From assembly GCA_021161345.1 (NCBI GenBank), contig JAGHAU010000186.1, positions 1 through 36,654 on the forward strand: DNA of 36,654 nt, given 5' to 3'. The translations under genes were made by a program, and so were the position numbers. The notes beneath the pieces were generated by a model that was not told the origin of the DNA, did not search any database, and was given only the letters and a program-made list of their open reading frames with translations. Shown piece by piece: positions 1-7,585 of the stretch. How positions within the stretch are numbered: position 1 is the stretch's first letter; each line of letters begins with the position of its first letter. Origin of the DNA: Anaerolineales bacterium (lineage in GTDB: Bacteria; Chloroflexota; Anaerolineae; Anaerolineales; UBA11858).

Positions 1-43
1 ATATTGCACACCCCTTTCTTTTTTTTTCAGGAGGAGATTTCGC

Positions 44-541
44 ATGATAGGACCATTTTTAGAAGCACTAATAGGGGATGTTGGACGAGCGATTTTATAT
101 TTTTATCAAGCAAATGAACTGATCATCAATTCGATCATTCTGGTGTATGGGTTGTTCATGTTCCTTTGTTGGAATAATCTCCTTCGCATTTATAGATTCC
201 TTATTGTTGAAATGGCTAAATCGGCCCATCTGTCTGATGAGCTCAACAGAAAGAAATCCAACAAGAAGATCCGAAAGATCATCGGCATTCCCTGGGACAA
301 GGCCATTGAAGTGTCACCTTTCCCCTACATTGCCAGGATCGGGGCACTGAGCCCTAAAAGAAAGACAATTGAAAATTTACAGTTGCTGTTTAATGAAAAA
401 GATCTGGCAGACAAAGCGCTTAAAGCCCTACAGGGCGCCAAGATCCAGCGCATGATGCCCAGCAATCGAGAAATGCTCCAGCGCGAAATGGATCAACGCA
501 AGGAAAAGCAGGCTGCTAAGGATAAAAAACAGAAAGAATAG
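44..541 (+). CDS. Small membrane-anchored hypothetical protein
   Basis: This is a 165-residue protein that I do not recognise. Its N-terminal half has a hydrophobic stretch at about residues 24-45 that reads as one membrane helix. The C-terminal half is strongly charged, and the last 25 residues are almost entirely Lys, Glu, Gln and Asp, so a cytoplasmic tail is likely. The ATG follows a clear GGAGGAG ribosome site with 7-8 bases of spacing, and an intrinsic terminator lies about 35 bases after the stop, so it is probably a real, separately terminated gene. The preceding gene is outside the window. No function is assigned. Confidence 0.75.
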   Translation: MIGPFLEALIGDVGRAILYFYQANELIINSIILVYGLFMFLCWNNLLRIYRFLIVEMAKSAHLSDELNRKKSNKKIRKIIGIPWDKAIEVSPFPYIARIGALSPKRKTIENLQLLFNEKDLADKALKALQGAKIQRMMPSNREMLQREMDQRKEKQAAKDKKQKE

Positions 542-575
542 AGCCTGCCCAAAAACCTTTATATTTAACGAATCA

Positions 576-615
576 ATCCCGGTTGGAGAGCATACTCCCC
601 GGGATTTCTTTATTA
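576..615 (+). terminator. Intrinsic terminator after the small membrane protein
   Basis: A hairpin pairs ATCCCGG (576-582) with CCGGGAT (599-605), and GGAG pairs with CTCC inside it. A T-rich run follows (TTTCTTTATT). It separates the first gene from the operon promoter about 60 bases downstream. Confidence 0.8.
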
Positions 616-673
616 AAGCAATGGTTCACTCCAGATATACGACAGAATCACTTCTGACCCCCTATCCTACCGC

Positions 674-702
674 TTGACAAATAACTTCTCCCCCTGTATA
701 AT
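674..702 (+). promoter_or_regulatory. Sigma-70 type promoter of the ula-pdh-pts operon
   Basis: A perfect TTGACA (674-679) and a perfect TATAAT (697-702) are separated by 17 bases. Transcription would start near 709, inside the first of two palindromes, so bound repressor should block initiation. No other promoter of this quality is visible before the end of the operon at 8440. Confidence 0.85.
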
Positions 703-704
703 AA

Positions 705-738
705 TCACATATGTGAGAGCGAATATCACATACGTGAT
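705..738 (+). promoter_or_regulatory. Two tandem operator-like palindromes
   Basis: TCACATATGTGA (705-716) is a perfect palindrome. TCACATACGTGA (726-737) is the same word with one central change. Their centres are 21 bases apart, about two helical turns, so two dimers would sit on the same DNA face. The first starts three bases after the -10 box and both lie before the first ATG. This fits repression by a sugar-responsive regulator, but no regulator gene lies in the window and the family is unknown. Confidence 0.65.
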
Positions 739-749
739 TAGGAAGATGT

Positions 750-1637
750 ATGAATAAAATCTGGACCAGCAATCTGGAAACGATCAAGGTAGGCCTGTAT
801 GAAAAAGCCCTGCCAAAAAACCTTTCCTGGGAAGAGCGGTTGAACATTACCCGGAAAACCGGATTCGATTTCCTGGAAGTATCTGTTGATGATACAGACG
901 AACGGCTGGCTCGCTTGGATTGGAGCCCTGCACAGAGAAAAACCGTAATGGGTCTTGTTGAAAAAACCGGCGTGAAAATCCAGTCCTTAAGTCTCAGTGG
1001 ACACCGGCGTTATCCTCTTGGAAGTAAATCGGTTGAAACAAGAACCCGCGCGCTCGATATTTTCAAGCGATCGATCGAACTTGCTGTCGATCTTAATGCC
1101 AGGACGATCCTGTTGGGCGGCGCGGAGGATTATTACGAAGAAATCGATCAATCCACCAAGGATCGTTTCCTGGAAAATCTGGGCAAAGGATTTGAATGGG
1201 CCAGTGGGGCTGGTGTGATGCTGGCTCTGGAAAACTGGGATATCCAGATCAATACTATGCCCCGGGTCATGGAATATGTCGATTATTTTGATTCCCCCTG
1301 GTTCCAGACTTATACCGATCTCGGCAATCTGATCTATGCTGGGGTGGACGTCGTCTCCCAGCTGGACTATGTAAAAGGACATATTGCAGCCCTTCATGTA
1401 AAAGATACCCTGCCAGGACAGCTTCGATATGTATCACCCGGTGAAGGGGCAGTCCCCTTTGTTGAAGCATTTGAAAAATTGGCTGAGACAGGTTTCCAGT
1501 CACCGGTTGTGCTGGAGCTCTGGACTGAGGATTTTCCGGACGCAGTGGAGATTGTTAAGAAAGCTGGTGATTATATCCGGGAGAAAATGAAAGAAGGTTG
1601 GGCCAGATACCAAAGAAAAATCGAACGAGGAGCATGA
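750..1637 (+). CDS. ulaE: L-ribulose-5-phosphate 3-epimerase (UlaE/SgbU type)
   Basis: This 295-residue xylose-isomerase-like TIM barrel is the usual length for UlaE/SgbU, which interconverts L-ribulose-5-phosphate and L-xylulose-5-phosphate. Metal ligands expected for the family are visible: Glu161 (in LALENWD), Asp190 (YTDLGN), His216 (LHVKD) and Glu256 (VLELW). The family-typical HRRYPLGS motif is at about 85-92. It is the first gene of the operon, right after the promoter and operators. Its start has only a short AGGAAG site four bases upstream, which is tight. The partner ulaD-like gene follows after 7 bases. Related hexulose-phosphate isomerases share the fold, so exact substrate is inferred from homology. 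Confidence 0.85.
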   Translation: MNKIWTSNLETIKVGLYEKALPKNLSWEERLNITRKTGFDFLEVSVDDTDERLARLDWSPAQRKTVMGLVEKTGVKIQSLSLSGHRRYPLGSKSVETRTRALDIFKRSIELAVDLNARTILLGGAEDYYEEIDQSTKDRFLENLGKGFEWASGAGVMLALENWDIQINTMPRVMEYVDYFDSPWFQTYTDLGNLIYAGVDVVSQLDYVKGHIAALHVKDTLPGQLRYVSPGEGAVPFVEAFEKLAETGFQSPVVLELWTEDFPDAVEIVKKAGDYIREKMKEGWARYQRKIERGA

Positions 1638-1644
1638 TATTGTA

Positions 1645-2310
1645 ATGACAAAACAACCACTAATTCAATTAGCACTAGACTATTTTGACCTCGCCCCTGC
1701 TTTGGCAATGACGCAGATAGTACGGGATGAGGTTGATGTGATAGAAATTGGCACACCGCTATCCAAATCCGCAGGCATGCTTTCTGTCCAGATCGTCCGG
1801 GAACTCTGCCCGGATAAATTGATCCTGGCAGATATCAAATCTCCCGATGTAGGTGGGGGAGAAGCCAAGATGGCCTTTGACGCGGGGGCTGACTGGATGA
1901 CAGTGCTCGGCGCTGCTCCGATGGATACCATCAAACTGGCCCTGGAAGAAGCCAACTCTCGTCCTGGAAAGGAAATGTTCATAGAGCTTACTGGTATTCG
2001 CGACATCATCGCCAGGGCGCAAGAATGGCGGGATATCGGCGTAGAACGAATGGTTTATCACAGAGGTTGGGATGAAGGCAATCTTTCCCGATCCTGGGAT
2101 AAATCCGATTGGCAAACCATACAAACTCTGATCGAAATGGGTTTTAAAGTGTCTGTAGCAGGTGGAATTGGATTGGATTTGATCCCATTTTTTGAAGGTT
2201 TGGAAATCTCGGTTTTTATAATCGGTAGGGCAATTAGGGAAACTGATTATCCTGCAGAATCTGCACGGCAATTTCGGAAAGCGATAGATAATATATCTGG
2301 TGGGAGGTAA
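1645..2310 (+). CDS. ulaD: UlaD/SgbH-family 3-keto-L-gulonate-6-phosphate decarboxylase (or hexulose-phosphate synthase-like)
   Basis: This 221-residue member of the orotidine-monophosphate-decarboxylase superfamily is the usual UlaD length. Visible active-site residues are Asp11 (LALD), Glu34 (VIEIGTP), Asp63, Lys65 and Asp68 (ADIKSPD), Glu114 and His139, with the phosphate-binding GG (173-174) and GR (194-195). UlaD makes L-xylulose-5-phosphate, the substrate of the epimerase encoded just upstream. Two positions differ from the enzyme as I remember it: the Arg four-residue motif after His reads HRGW, placing Trp142 where E. coli has Arg139, and Ala172 replaces Thr169. Those are positions that separate decarboxylases from hexulose-phosphate synthases, so the reaction is uncertain. 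The ribosome site is GAGGAG at 1627-1632. Confidence 0.8.
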   Translation: MTKQPLIQLALDYFDLAPALAMTQIVRDEVDVIEIGTPLSKSAGMLSVQIVRELCPDKLILADIKSPDVGGGEAKMAFDAGADWMTVLGAAPMDTIKLALEEANSRPGKEMFIELTGIRDIIARAQEWRDIGVERMVYHRGWDEGNLSRSWDKSDWQTIQTLIEMGFKVSVAGGIGLDLIPFFEGLEISVFIIGRAIRETDYPAESARQFRKAIDNISGGR

Positions 2311-2315
2311 AAAAT

Positions 2316-3281
2316 ATGAAATTATCGAAGGAAAATGCAGAGCATTATATGCTGCAAATGTACCAGGTACGAGCTTTTGAAGAACAAGCTGAAAAAAGTT
2401 ATATGGCAGGCAAGATCCACGGCACGATGCACCTGTCCATTGGACAGGAAGCATCCGCAATTGGCTCCATAAGCACCCTCGAACCCACCGATTTTATTAT
2501 AGGTCACCACCGCGGGCACGGCCTTTGTATTGCTAAGGGTGCAGATTTAAATTTAATGATGGCCGAGTTTTACGGTAAAGAGAATGGCTACTGTCGCGGA
2601 AGGGGTGGGTCGATGCATATCGCTGATGTGGCCGGGGGGAACTTGGGCGCAAACGGCGTGGTAGGCGGAGGCATCCCTATGGCGGTTGGGATTGGAATTG
2701 GCCTGAAAATGAAGGCAGAGAACCAAGTCCTTTTGGCCTTCTTTGGTGATGGCGCGGCCTCAACAGGCGCGTTCCACGAATCTATGATCCTGGCTGTTCT
2801 TTTCCAGGTACCCGTTGTTTTCATTTGTGAAAACAACCAATATGCCATGTCTTTCTCCGCGAACGATTGGACAACCTCCAAGAAGATCGCAGCCCATGGT
2901 GAGATCTACGGCATGGCTGGAAGCTGTTCAACAGATGGTAATGACCTGATTGAGGTTAAGGCAGCTGTCGGAGCGGCGGTAAAACGAGCACGCGAAGGCG
3001 GAGGTCCCTCCCTGATAGTTAATGATACTTATCGCTGGCGCGGTCACTCGAAAAGCGACCGCAACCGCTATCGCACCACCGAGGAAATCGAGGAATGGAA
3101 AAAGAAGGATCCCATTCTTAAATTCCGAGCCTATTGCGTCAAGGAAAAATTATTGACCGAGAAAGAAGCAGATCAGATCAAGGAAAAAGGTTATTCAGAT
3201 ATTGAAGCCGCTCGTGTCTTTGCTGAAGCCAGCCCGGATCCGAAGGTTGAGACATTGGAAGAAGGGGTTTACGCACCATGA
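2316..3281 (+). CDS. pdhA: Pyruvate/acetoin dehydrogenase E1 component, alpha subunit
   Basis: This 321-residue protein is the thiamine-diphosphate subunit of a 2-oxo acid (or acetoin) dehydrogenase. The TPP/Mg motif runs from GDG (144-146) to ENN (172-174), with the usual phosphate-contact RGHG (66-69) and the RGRGGSMH segment (95-101) typical of AcoA/PdhA. It sits in the order E1 alpha, E1 beta, E2 with tight coupling: its TGA overlaps the next ATG as ATGA. A GGGAGG site precedes the ATG. E3 is not encoded nearby. Pyruvate versus acetoin cannot be settled from sequence alone; clustering with PTS enzymes and a sugar branch favours pyruvate or a similar 2-oxo acid. Confidence 0.9.
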   Translation: MKLSKENAEHYMLQMYQVRAFEEQAEKSYMAGKIHGTMHLSIGQEASAIGSISTLEPTDFIIGHHRGHGLCIAKGADLNLMMAEFYGKENGYCRGRGGSMHIADVAGGNLGANGVVGGGIPMAVGIGIGLKMKAENQVLLAFFGDGAASTGAFHESMILAVLFQVPVVFICENNQYAMSFSANDWTTSKKIAAHGEIYGMAGSCSTDGNDLIEVKAAVGAAVKRAREGGGPSLIVNDTYRWRGHSKSDRNRYRTTEEIEEWKKKDPILKFRAYCVKEKLLTEKEADQIKEKGYSDIEAARVFAEASPDPKVETLEEGVYAP

Positions 3282-4264
3282 GAGAGATTACATTCTTAGA
3301 AGCTATACGTGAAGCAATGACCCAGGAAATGGAACGAGACTCCCGGGTATTCCTGATTGGAGAAGATATTGGTGAATACGGGGGAGCCTTCCAGGTTTCC
3401 TATGGCATGCTGGAAAAATTCGGCCACGAGCGCATTCTGGATACGCCCATTACTGAATTAGGATTGACGGGAGCTGCTGTCGGAGCTGCTTTAATTGGTA
3501 TGCGACCGATCGCGGAGATCATGTTCATGGATTTCACCACCCTGGCCTCTGAACAGCTGGTGAACCAGGCAGCAAAGTTGAGATTCATGTTCGGTGGTCA
3601 ATCTTCTGTACCGATGGTTTTACGAACCCCGGCGGGTTCCGGAACGGGTGCGGCAGAGCACCACTCCCAGAGTTTTGAGAATTGGTTTGTGCACGTGCCG
3701 GGCTTAAAGGTGGTTATGCCCACCACTCCATATGATGTCAAAGGTTTGCTGATTTCATCGATCAGGGATAATAACCCGGTCGTATTCATTGAGCACAAAT
3801 TGCTCTATAAGACCAAAGGCGAAGTACCCGAAGAGATGTATGAGATTCCTCTTGGAAAAGCGGATATTAAACGGGAAGGCAAAGACCTGACGATCATCGC
3901 CACTGGCATAATGGTTCAGAAGTCCCTTGCCGCAGCAGAAGAACTGATCAAGGAAGGCATCGATATTGAAGTCCTGGACCCCCGGACCCTGCGGCCGCTG
4001 GACACAGAATCTATAGTCAAATCAGTCAAAAAAACTGGAAAGGTATTGATCGTTCATGAAGCTGTTAAGACCGGAGGTTTTGGCGGTGAATTAGCAGGCG
4101 TGATCGCTGAAAGTGAAGCGTTTGGATACCTGGAAGCGCCGATCATTCGTCTGGCTGGACGGGAAGTTCCCATCCCGTATAATCGCGATTTGGAAAAAGC
4201 AGCAGTGCCGCAAATTGAGGATATTGTTGAAAAAGCCAGGGAACTGGCAACACTAAAGGTGTAA
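3278..4264 (+). CDS. pdhB: Pyruvate/acetoin dehydrogenase E1 component, beta subunit
   Basis: This 328-residue transketolase-like subunit pairs with the E1 alpha encoded just upstream, whose stop it overlaps by four bases. Family marks include DTPITE at 55-60 (the Glu activates TPP), the MFMDF segment, the [14 protein letters not shown] active-site loop (about 126-139) and [18 protein letters not shown]. The C-terminal domain with the RPLD and [11 protein letters not shown] motifs is complete. It should form an alpha2beta2 E1 that decarboxylates the 2-oxo acid and passes the acyl group to the lipoyl arm of E2. The E2 gene starts two bases after its stop, so the subunits are made together. Confidence 0.92.
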   Translation: MREITFLEAIREAMTQEMERDSRVFLIGEDIGEYGGAFQVSYGMLEKFGHERILDTPITELGLTGAAVGAALIGMRPIAEIMFMDFTTLASEQLVNQAAKLRFMFGGQSSVPMVLRTPAGSGTGAAEHHSQSFENWFVHVPGLKVVMPTTPYDVKGLLISSIRDNNPVVFIEHKLLYKTKGEVPEEMYEIPLGKADIKREGKDLTIIATGIMVQKSLAAAEELIKEGIDIEVLDPRTLRPLDTESIVKSVKKTGKVLIVHEAVKTGGFGGELAGVIAESEAFGYLEAPIIRLAGREVPIPYNRDLEKAAVPQIEDIVEKARELATLKV

Positions 4265-4265
4265 T

Positions 4266-5573
4266 ATGGCCATAGAAATGATCATGCCCAAAGTTGACAT
4301 GGACCAGGAAACTGGTACGGTCGTTGAGTGGTTAAAGACCGACGGGCAGCAAGTAAAAGAAGGTGAAACTATCCTGGTAATTGAGACAGACAAAATTGCC
4401 ATTGATGTTGAAGCGCCTGGTACTGGAATTTTAAACGGGATTTCCGCCAATCAAGGCGATGTGATCCCGATTGGCACAGTGATTGCCTACATCCTTGAAG
4501 AAGGTGAAAAACTGCCGGCTGCAGCAGCATCCCCGTCAGCTCCCGAACCCGCTGCAGTGCCAGAACCAACCGCTGCAGCCGAAGAAGTCTCAGCAACGCC
4601 CGTAGCTAAAAAGATGGCTGAAACTCTCGGCGTGGACCTGTCCAGGGTGACTCCGACTGGGAAGGGCGGAAAAGTCACTAAAGATGATGTGCAATCCTCT
4701 CTGGCCCCGGCAGCGCTGTCTGGAGACGTGATCGCTACGCCAGCTGCCCGCCGAACCGCCCGTTTGAAAGGTGTGGATTTGAGCCGCGTACGAGGAAGTG
4801 GCCCAAAAGGCAGAATCCAGGCCAGTGACGTGGAAAACTTCCAGCCTGGTGCTGGAATGGTAGCAGCCAGCCATGTTCAAAGCGGCGGAACAATTCCATT
4901 GATCGGTATGCGCCGAACAATTGCGGAACGGCTTACTGCAAGTTATCAATCCATCCCGCACATCCAATTCACAGCCAGGGTGGATATGAAGAATTTCATT
5001 AATGCCCGCAATGACTATAATGAGTTGGCCATAGAGCGAGGTGATGAAAAAGTTTCTGTCACCGCCATGCTTGTTAAACTGGTTTCCATGGTGATCGCAG
5101 ATCATCCAATGATCAACAGCTCGCTGGTGGAAAATTCGATCATTCTTCACCAGGATATCAATATCGGTGTGGCTGTTGCCATAGAAAAAGGTTTGATCGT
5201 TCCAGTTGTAAAGAATGCCAATCAAAAAGGGATCAGCAAGATCGCTGTTGAGACCAATGACCTTGTGAAACGGGCTAGAGAGGAAACCCTGGTGGGGCCA
5301 GATGTCAGGGGAGGCACTTTTACGATAACCAACCTTGGACCTTTTGGCGTGGAACAGTTCAACGCGATCATCAATCCGCCTGAGGCTGGGATCCTGGCCA
5401 TTGGCGCAACAACTAATGAAGTAGTCGCCTTGGAAGATGGGGCCATTGCCGTTAGACCGATCATGCGCTTTACTCTTTCCGCAGACCACCGCATCGTAGA
5501 TGGCGCGGTAGCTGCCCGTTTTATTGCAGACTTAAAAACAACTTTTGAGAACCCAATCTTGATGAACTATTAG
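4266..5573 (+). CDS. pdhC: Dihydrolipoyl acyltransferase E2 with two peripheral-subunit-binding domains
   Basis: This 435-residue E2 has one lipoyl domain (residues 1-78, lipoylated Lys43 in ETDKIAI), an Ala/Pro/Glu-rich linker, then two successive peripheral-subunit-binding domains: ATPVAKKMAETLGVDLSRV (about 110-143) and ATPAARRTARLKGVDLSRV (about 157-190). The catalytic domain (about 208-435) carries the DHRIVDG motif at 407-413 with His408 and Asp412. It transfers the acyl group to CoA and is the core of the complex. Most E2 proteins have a single E1/E3-binding domain, so the tandem pair is worth noting. It is translationally coupled to E1 beta and followed by ptsH after 12 bases. Confidence 0.92.
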   Translation: MAIEMIMPKVDMDQETGTVVEWLKTDGQQVKEGETILVIETDKIAIDVEAPGTGILNGISANQGDVIPIGTVIAYILEEGEKLPAAAASPSAPEPAAVPEPTAAAEEVSATPVAKKMAETLGVDLSRVTPTGKGGKVTKDDVQSSLAPAALSGDVIATPAARRTARLKGVDLSRVRGSGPKGRIQASDVENFQPGAGMVAASHVQSGGTIPLIGMRRTIAERLTASYQSIPHIQFTARVDMKNFINARNDYNELAIERGDEKVSVTAMLVKLVSMVIADHPMINSSLVENSIILHQDINIGVAVAIEKGLIVPVVKNANQKGISKIAVETNDLVKRAREETLVGPDVRGGTFTITNLGPFGVEQFNAIINPPEAGILAIGATTNEVVALEDGAIAVRPIMRFTLSADHRIVDGAVAARFIADLKTTFENPILMNY

Positions 5574-5585
5574 CTAGGAGATAAT

Positions 5586-5852
5586 ATGCCGGAAATCAAA
5601 TTAACTATTACCCATGAGGTAGGCCTTCACGCCCGCCCAGCGTCGACCTTTGTTCAAACCGCTGCTAAGTTCTCCAGTGATATAGAAGTCACTCATGGAG
5701 AAACAACAGCCAATGCTAAAAGTATCCTGGCTGTGTTAACACTCGGTGCTCATAAAGACGCGGAGATCGTAGTAAAAGCAGAAGGGGAAGATGCAGATGA
5801 AGCGCTGAAGGCTCTTGAAGAGCTAGTGCTTGATAACTTTGGTGAACACTGA
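5586..5852 (+). CDS. ptsH: Phosphocarrier protein HPr
   Basis: This 88-residue HPr is full length. The phospho-acceptor His15 is in the GLHARP motif. Ser46 with Lys45 (ANAKSI) is present, the site that HPr kinase uses in Gram-positive-type carbon control, so regulatory phosphorylation is possible. HPr passes phosphate from enzyme I to sugar-specific EIIA domains, but no EII gene is in the window. A TAGGAGAT ribosome site precedes the ATG. The ptsI start lies one base after the stop, and the position directly after the E2 gene puts general PTS proteins in the same transcript as the dehydrogenase. Confidence 0.95.
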   Translation: MPEIKLTITHEVGLHARPASTFVQTAAKFSSDIEVTHGETTANAKSILAVLTLGAHKDAEIVVKAEGEDADEALKALEELVLDNFGEH

Positions 5853-5853
5853 T

Positions 5854-7581
5854 ATGAAGTCGATTTCTGGAATTCCCGCTTCGTACGGTATTGCGATAGG
5901 CCCTGCGTTTGTTTTTACCAGGGTCGAGATTGTAATAGAACCTTGTAATATTCAAGATCCTAAAGCAGAATGGAAACGATTCGTTCAAGCCCAGGAAGAG
6001 ACCTCTAAGCAGCTGGATGTAGCATATTTAAAAGCCCAGGAGGAATTGGGGGAAGAAGAGGCAGGAATATTCGAGGCCCAGAAATTAATGCTTCAAGATC
6101 CGGAGCTGATCAATACGGTTAAGTCACGAGTTGATTCAGAACTAATCAACGTTGAAACCGCCCTGTATGAATCCGCAGAATCTTTCGCCTTGCAATTGGA
6201 AGCAATTGAAGATGAATATCTCAGCGCCCGGGCACTGGATATTCGAGATGTGTCTTCCCGCCTCCTGAGGAATTTGCTTGGATTGAAGAATTCTCCAGCA
6301 GATGGATTAAAGATTCCTTCGATCATCACAGCTCAGGACCTGACACCCTCGGATACTGTCATGTTAAACAAGGATTTAGTTCTAGGATTCTGTATTGAAG
6401 TTGGAGGTTCAACTTCCCATACAGCCATACTGGCTAGAGGATTAGGGATCCCGGCAGTGGTTGGTGCCGGCGAACCATTGAGGAAGATCAAAACCGGGGA
6501 CAAACTCGTTATTGATGGCGATGCTGGTGAGATCATCATCGATGCGGATAAAAAATCCCTTAAACAATTCAGGGACCGCCAGAAAAAATTCCTTATGGCT
6601 CAAGCGGATGCGGAGGCGATCAGCCATCAACCAGCGATTACTACCGATGGACATCAGGTGGAAGTTGTCGCCAATATTGGTAGCGTAGACGATGTTCAAC
6701 CTGCAATACTCTCAGGCGCTGAAGGAGTTGGTTTGCTGCGCTCAGAGTTTCTTTATCTTGAACGATCCAGTCTCCCTACAGAAGAAGAACAATACGAAAG
6801 TTATAAAACAATCGGAGACGCCTTTGGCGATCGTCCAGTCATATTAAGGTCACTCGATGTGGGCGGAGATAAAGATATTCCTTATATTGATATGCCGCCA
6901 GAAGCCAATCCTTTCCTTGGAGTAAGGGCTATACGACTGTGTTTATCTCGACCGGACATATTTAAGCCCCAGCTGAGAGCAGCTTTGAGAGCAGGTTATG
7001 GGAATAATCTGAAATTAATGTTCCCTATGGTAGCTACTGTTGAGGATGTAGTGAAAATCCGGGAAGTTCTGGAGGAATGTAAACAGGAACTGAGAGATGA
7101 AGGCTATGATGTTGCAGAAGAAATGGAAATCGGGATCATGATCGAAATCCCATCTGCAGCGATCCTGGCAGATCAGCTGACAGAGGTGGTCGATTTCTTC
7201 TCGATAGGCACAAATGACCTCAGTCAGTATGCACTTGCAGCAGATCGCACCAATGCCCAGGTAGCTCCCATGGCTTCCGGGTTCCAACCCGCAGTTTTTA
7301 GGTTGATTAAAATGGTAATTGACGCTGCTCATGCCAAAGGAAAATGGGTAGGATTATGCGGGGAAATGGCAGGTGAATTATTGGCAATCCCGATCCTGTT
7401 AGGTTTAGGGCTGGATGAGTTCAGTATGAACCCTCCCGCCGTTCCTTTTGCCAAAAGGCTCATCCGTTCCATATCGATGGAACATGCCCGCCAAGTCGCT
7501 GAGACTGCGATAAACCTGAAGGGTGATAAGGAGATCCGGAAATATGTCCAGGAAGCTGTTCCAGAAGTGAACAGGGGGTAA
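5854..7581 (+). CDS. ptsI: PTS enzyme I (phosphoenolpyruvate-protein phosphotransferase)
   Basis: Enzyme I takes phosphate from PEP and gives it to HPr. The 575-residue length is normal. The ATG at 5854 (MKSISGIP) matches the family N-terminus; an in-frame TTG at 5830 would only add residues overlapping ptsH. The phospho-histidine is His189 in GGSTSHTAILARG, and the catalytic Cys502 is in GLCGEMAG; both fall at the same numbers as in E. coli. The PEP-binding GVGLLRSEF and the IGTNDLSQY motif are intact. Its last codons contain the GGGGG ribosome site of the downstream DUF89 gene, so the two are probably coupled. Confidence 0.95.
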   Translation: MKSISGIPASYGIAIGPAFVFTRVEIVIEPCNIQDPKAEWKRFVQAQEETSKQLDVAYLKAQEELGEEEAGIFEAQKLMLQDPELINTVKSRVDSELINVETALYESAESFALQLEAIEDEYLSARALDIRDVSSRLLRNLLGLKNSPADGLKIPSIITAQDLTPSDTVMLNKDLVLGFCIEVGGSTSHTAILARGLGIPAVVGAGEPLRKIKTGDKLVIDGDAGEIIIDADKKSLKQFRDRQKKFLMAQADAEAISHQPAITTDGHQVEVVANIGSVDDVQPAILSGAEGVGLLRSEFLYLERSSLPTEEEQYESYKTIGDAFGDRPVILRSLDVGGDKDIPYIDMPPEANPFLGVRAIRLCLSRPDIFKPQLRAALRAGYGNNLKLMFPMVATVEDVVKIREVLEECKQELRDEGYDVAEEMEIGIMIEIPSAAILADQLTEVVDFFSIGTNDLSQYALAADRTNAQVAPMASGFQPAVFRLIKMVIDAAHAKGKWVGLCGEMAGELLAIPILLGLGLDEFSMNPPAVPFAKRLIRSISMEHARQVAETAINLKGDKEIRKYVQEAVPEVNRG

Positions 7582-7585
7582 ATTA

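Noticed and set aside
1759-2460. A 233-codon open frame on the minus strand
   Set aside because: It is antisense to ulaD and the start of the E1 alpha gene, crosses the gene boundary, and has low-complexity, Phe- and Pro-rich sequence without motifs.
4590-5489. A 299-codon open frame on the minus strand
   Set aside because: It lies wholly antisense to the E2 gene, which has full domain support. The translated product shows no recognisable motif, so it is a codon-bias shadow.
5830-5853. TTG start for ptsI at 5830
   Set aside because: It would add eight residues overlapping ptsH. The ATG at 5854 matches the family N-terminus and puts His189 and Cys502 at their usual numbers.
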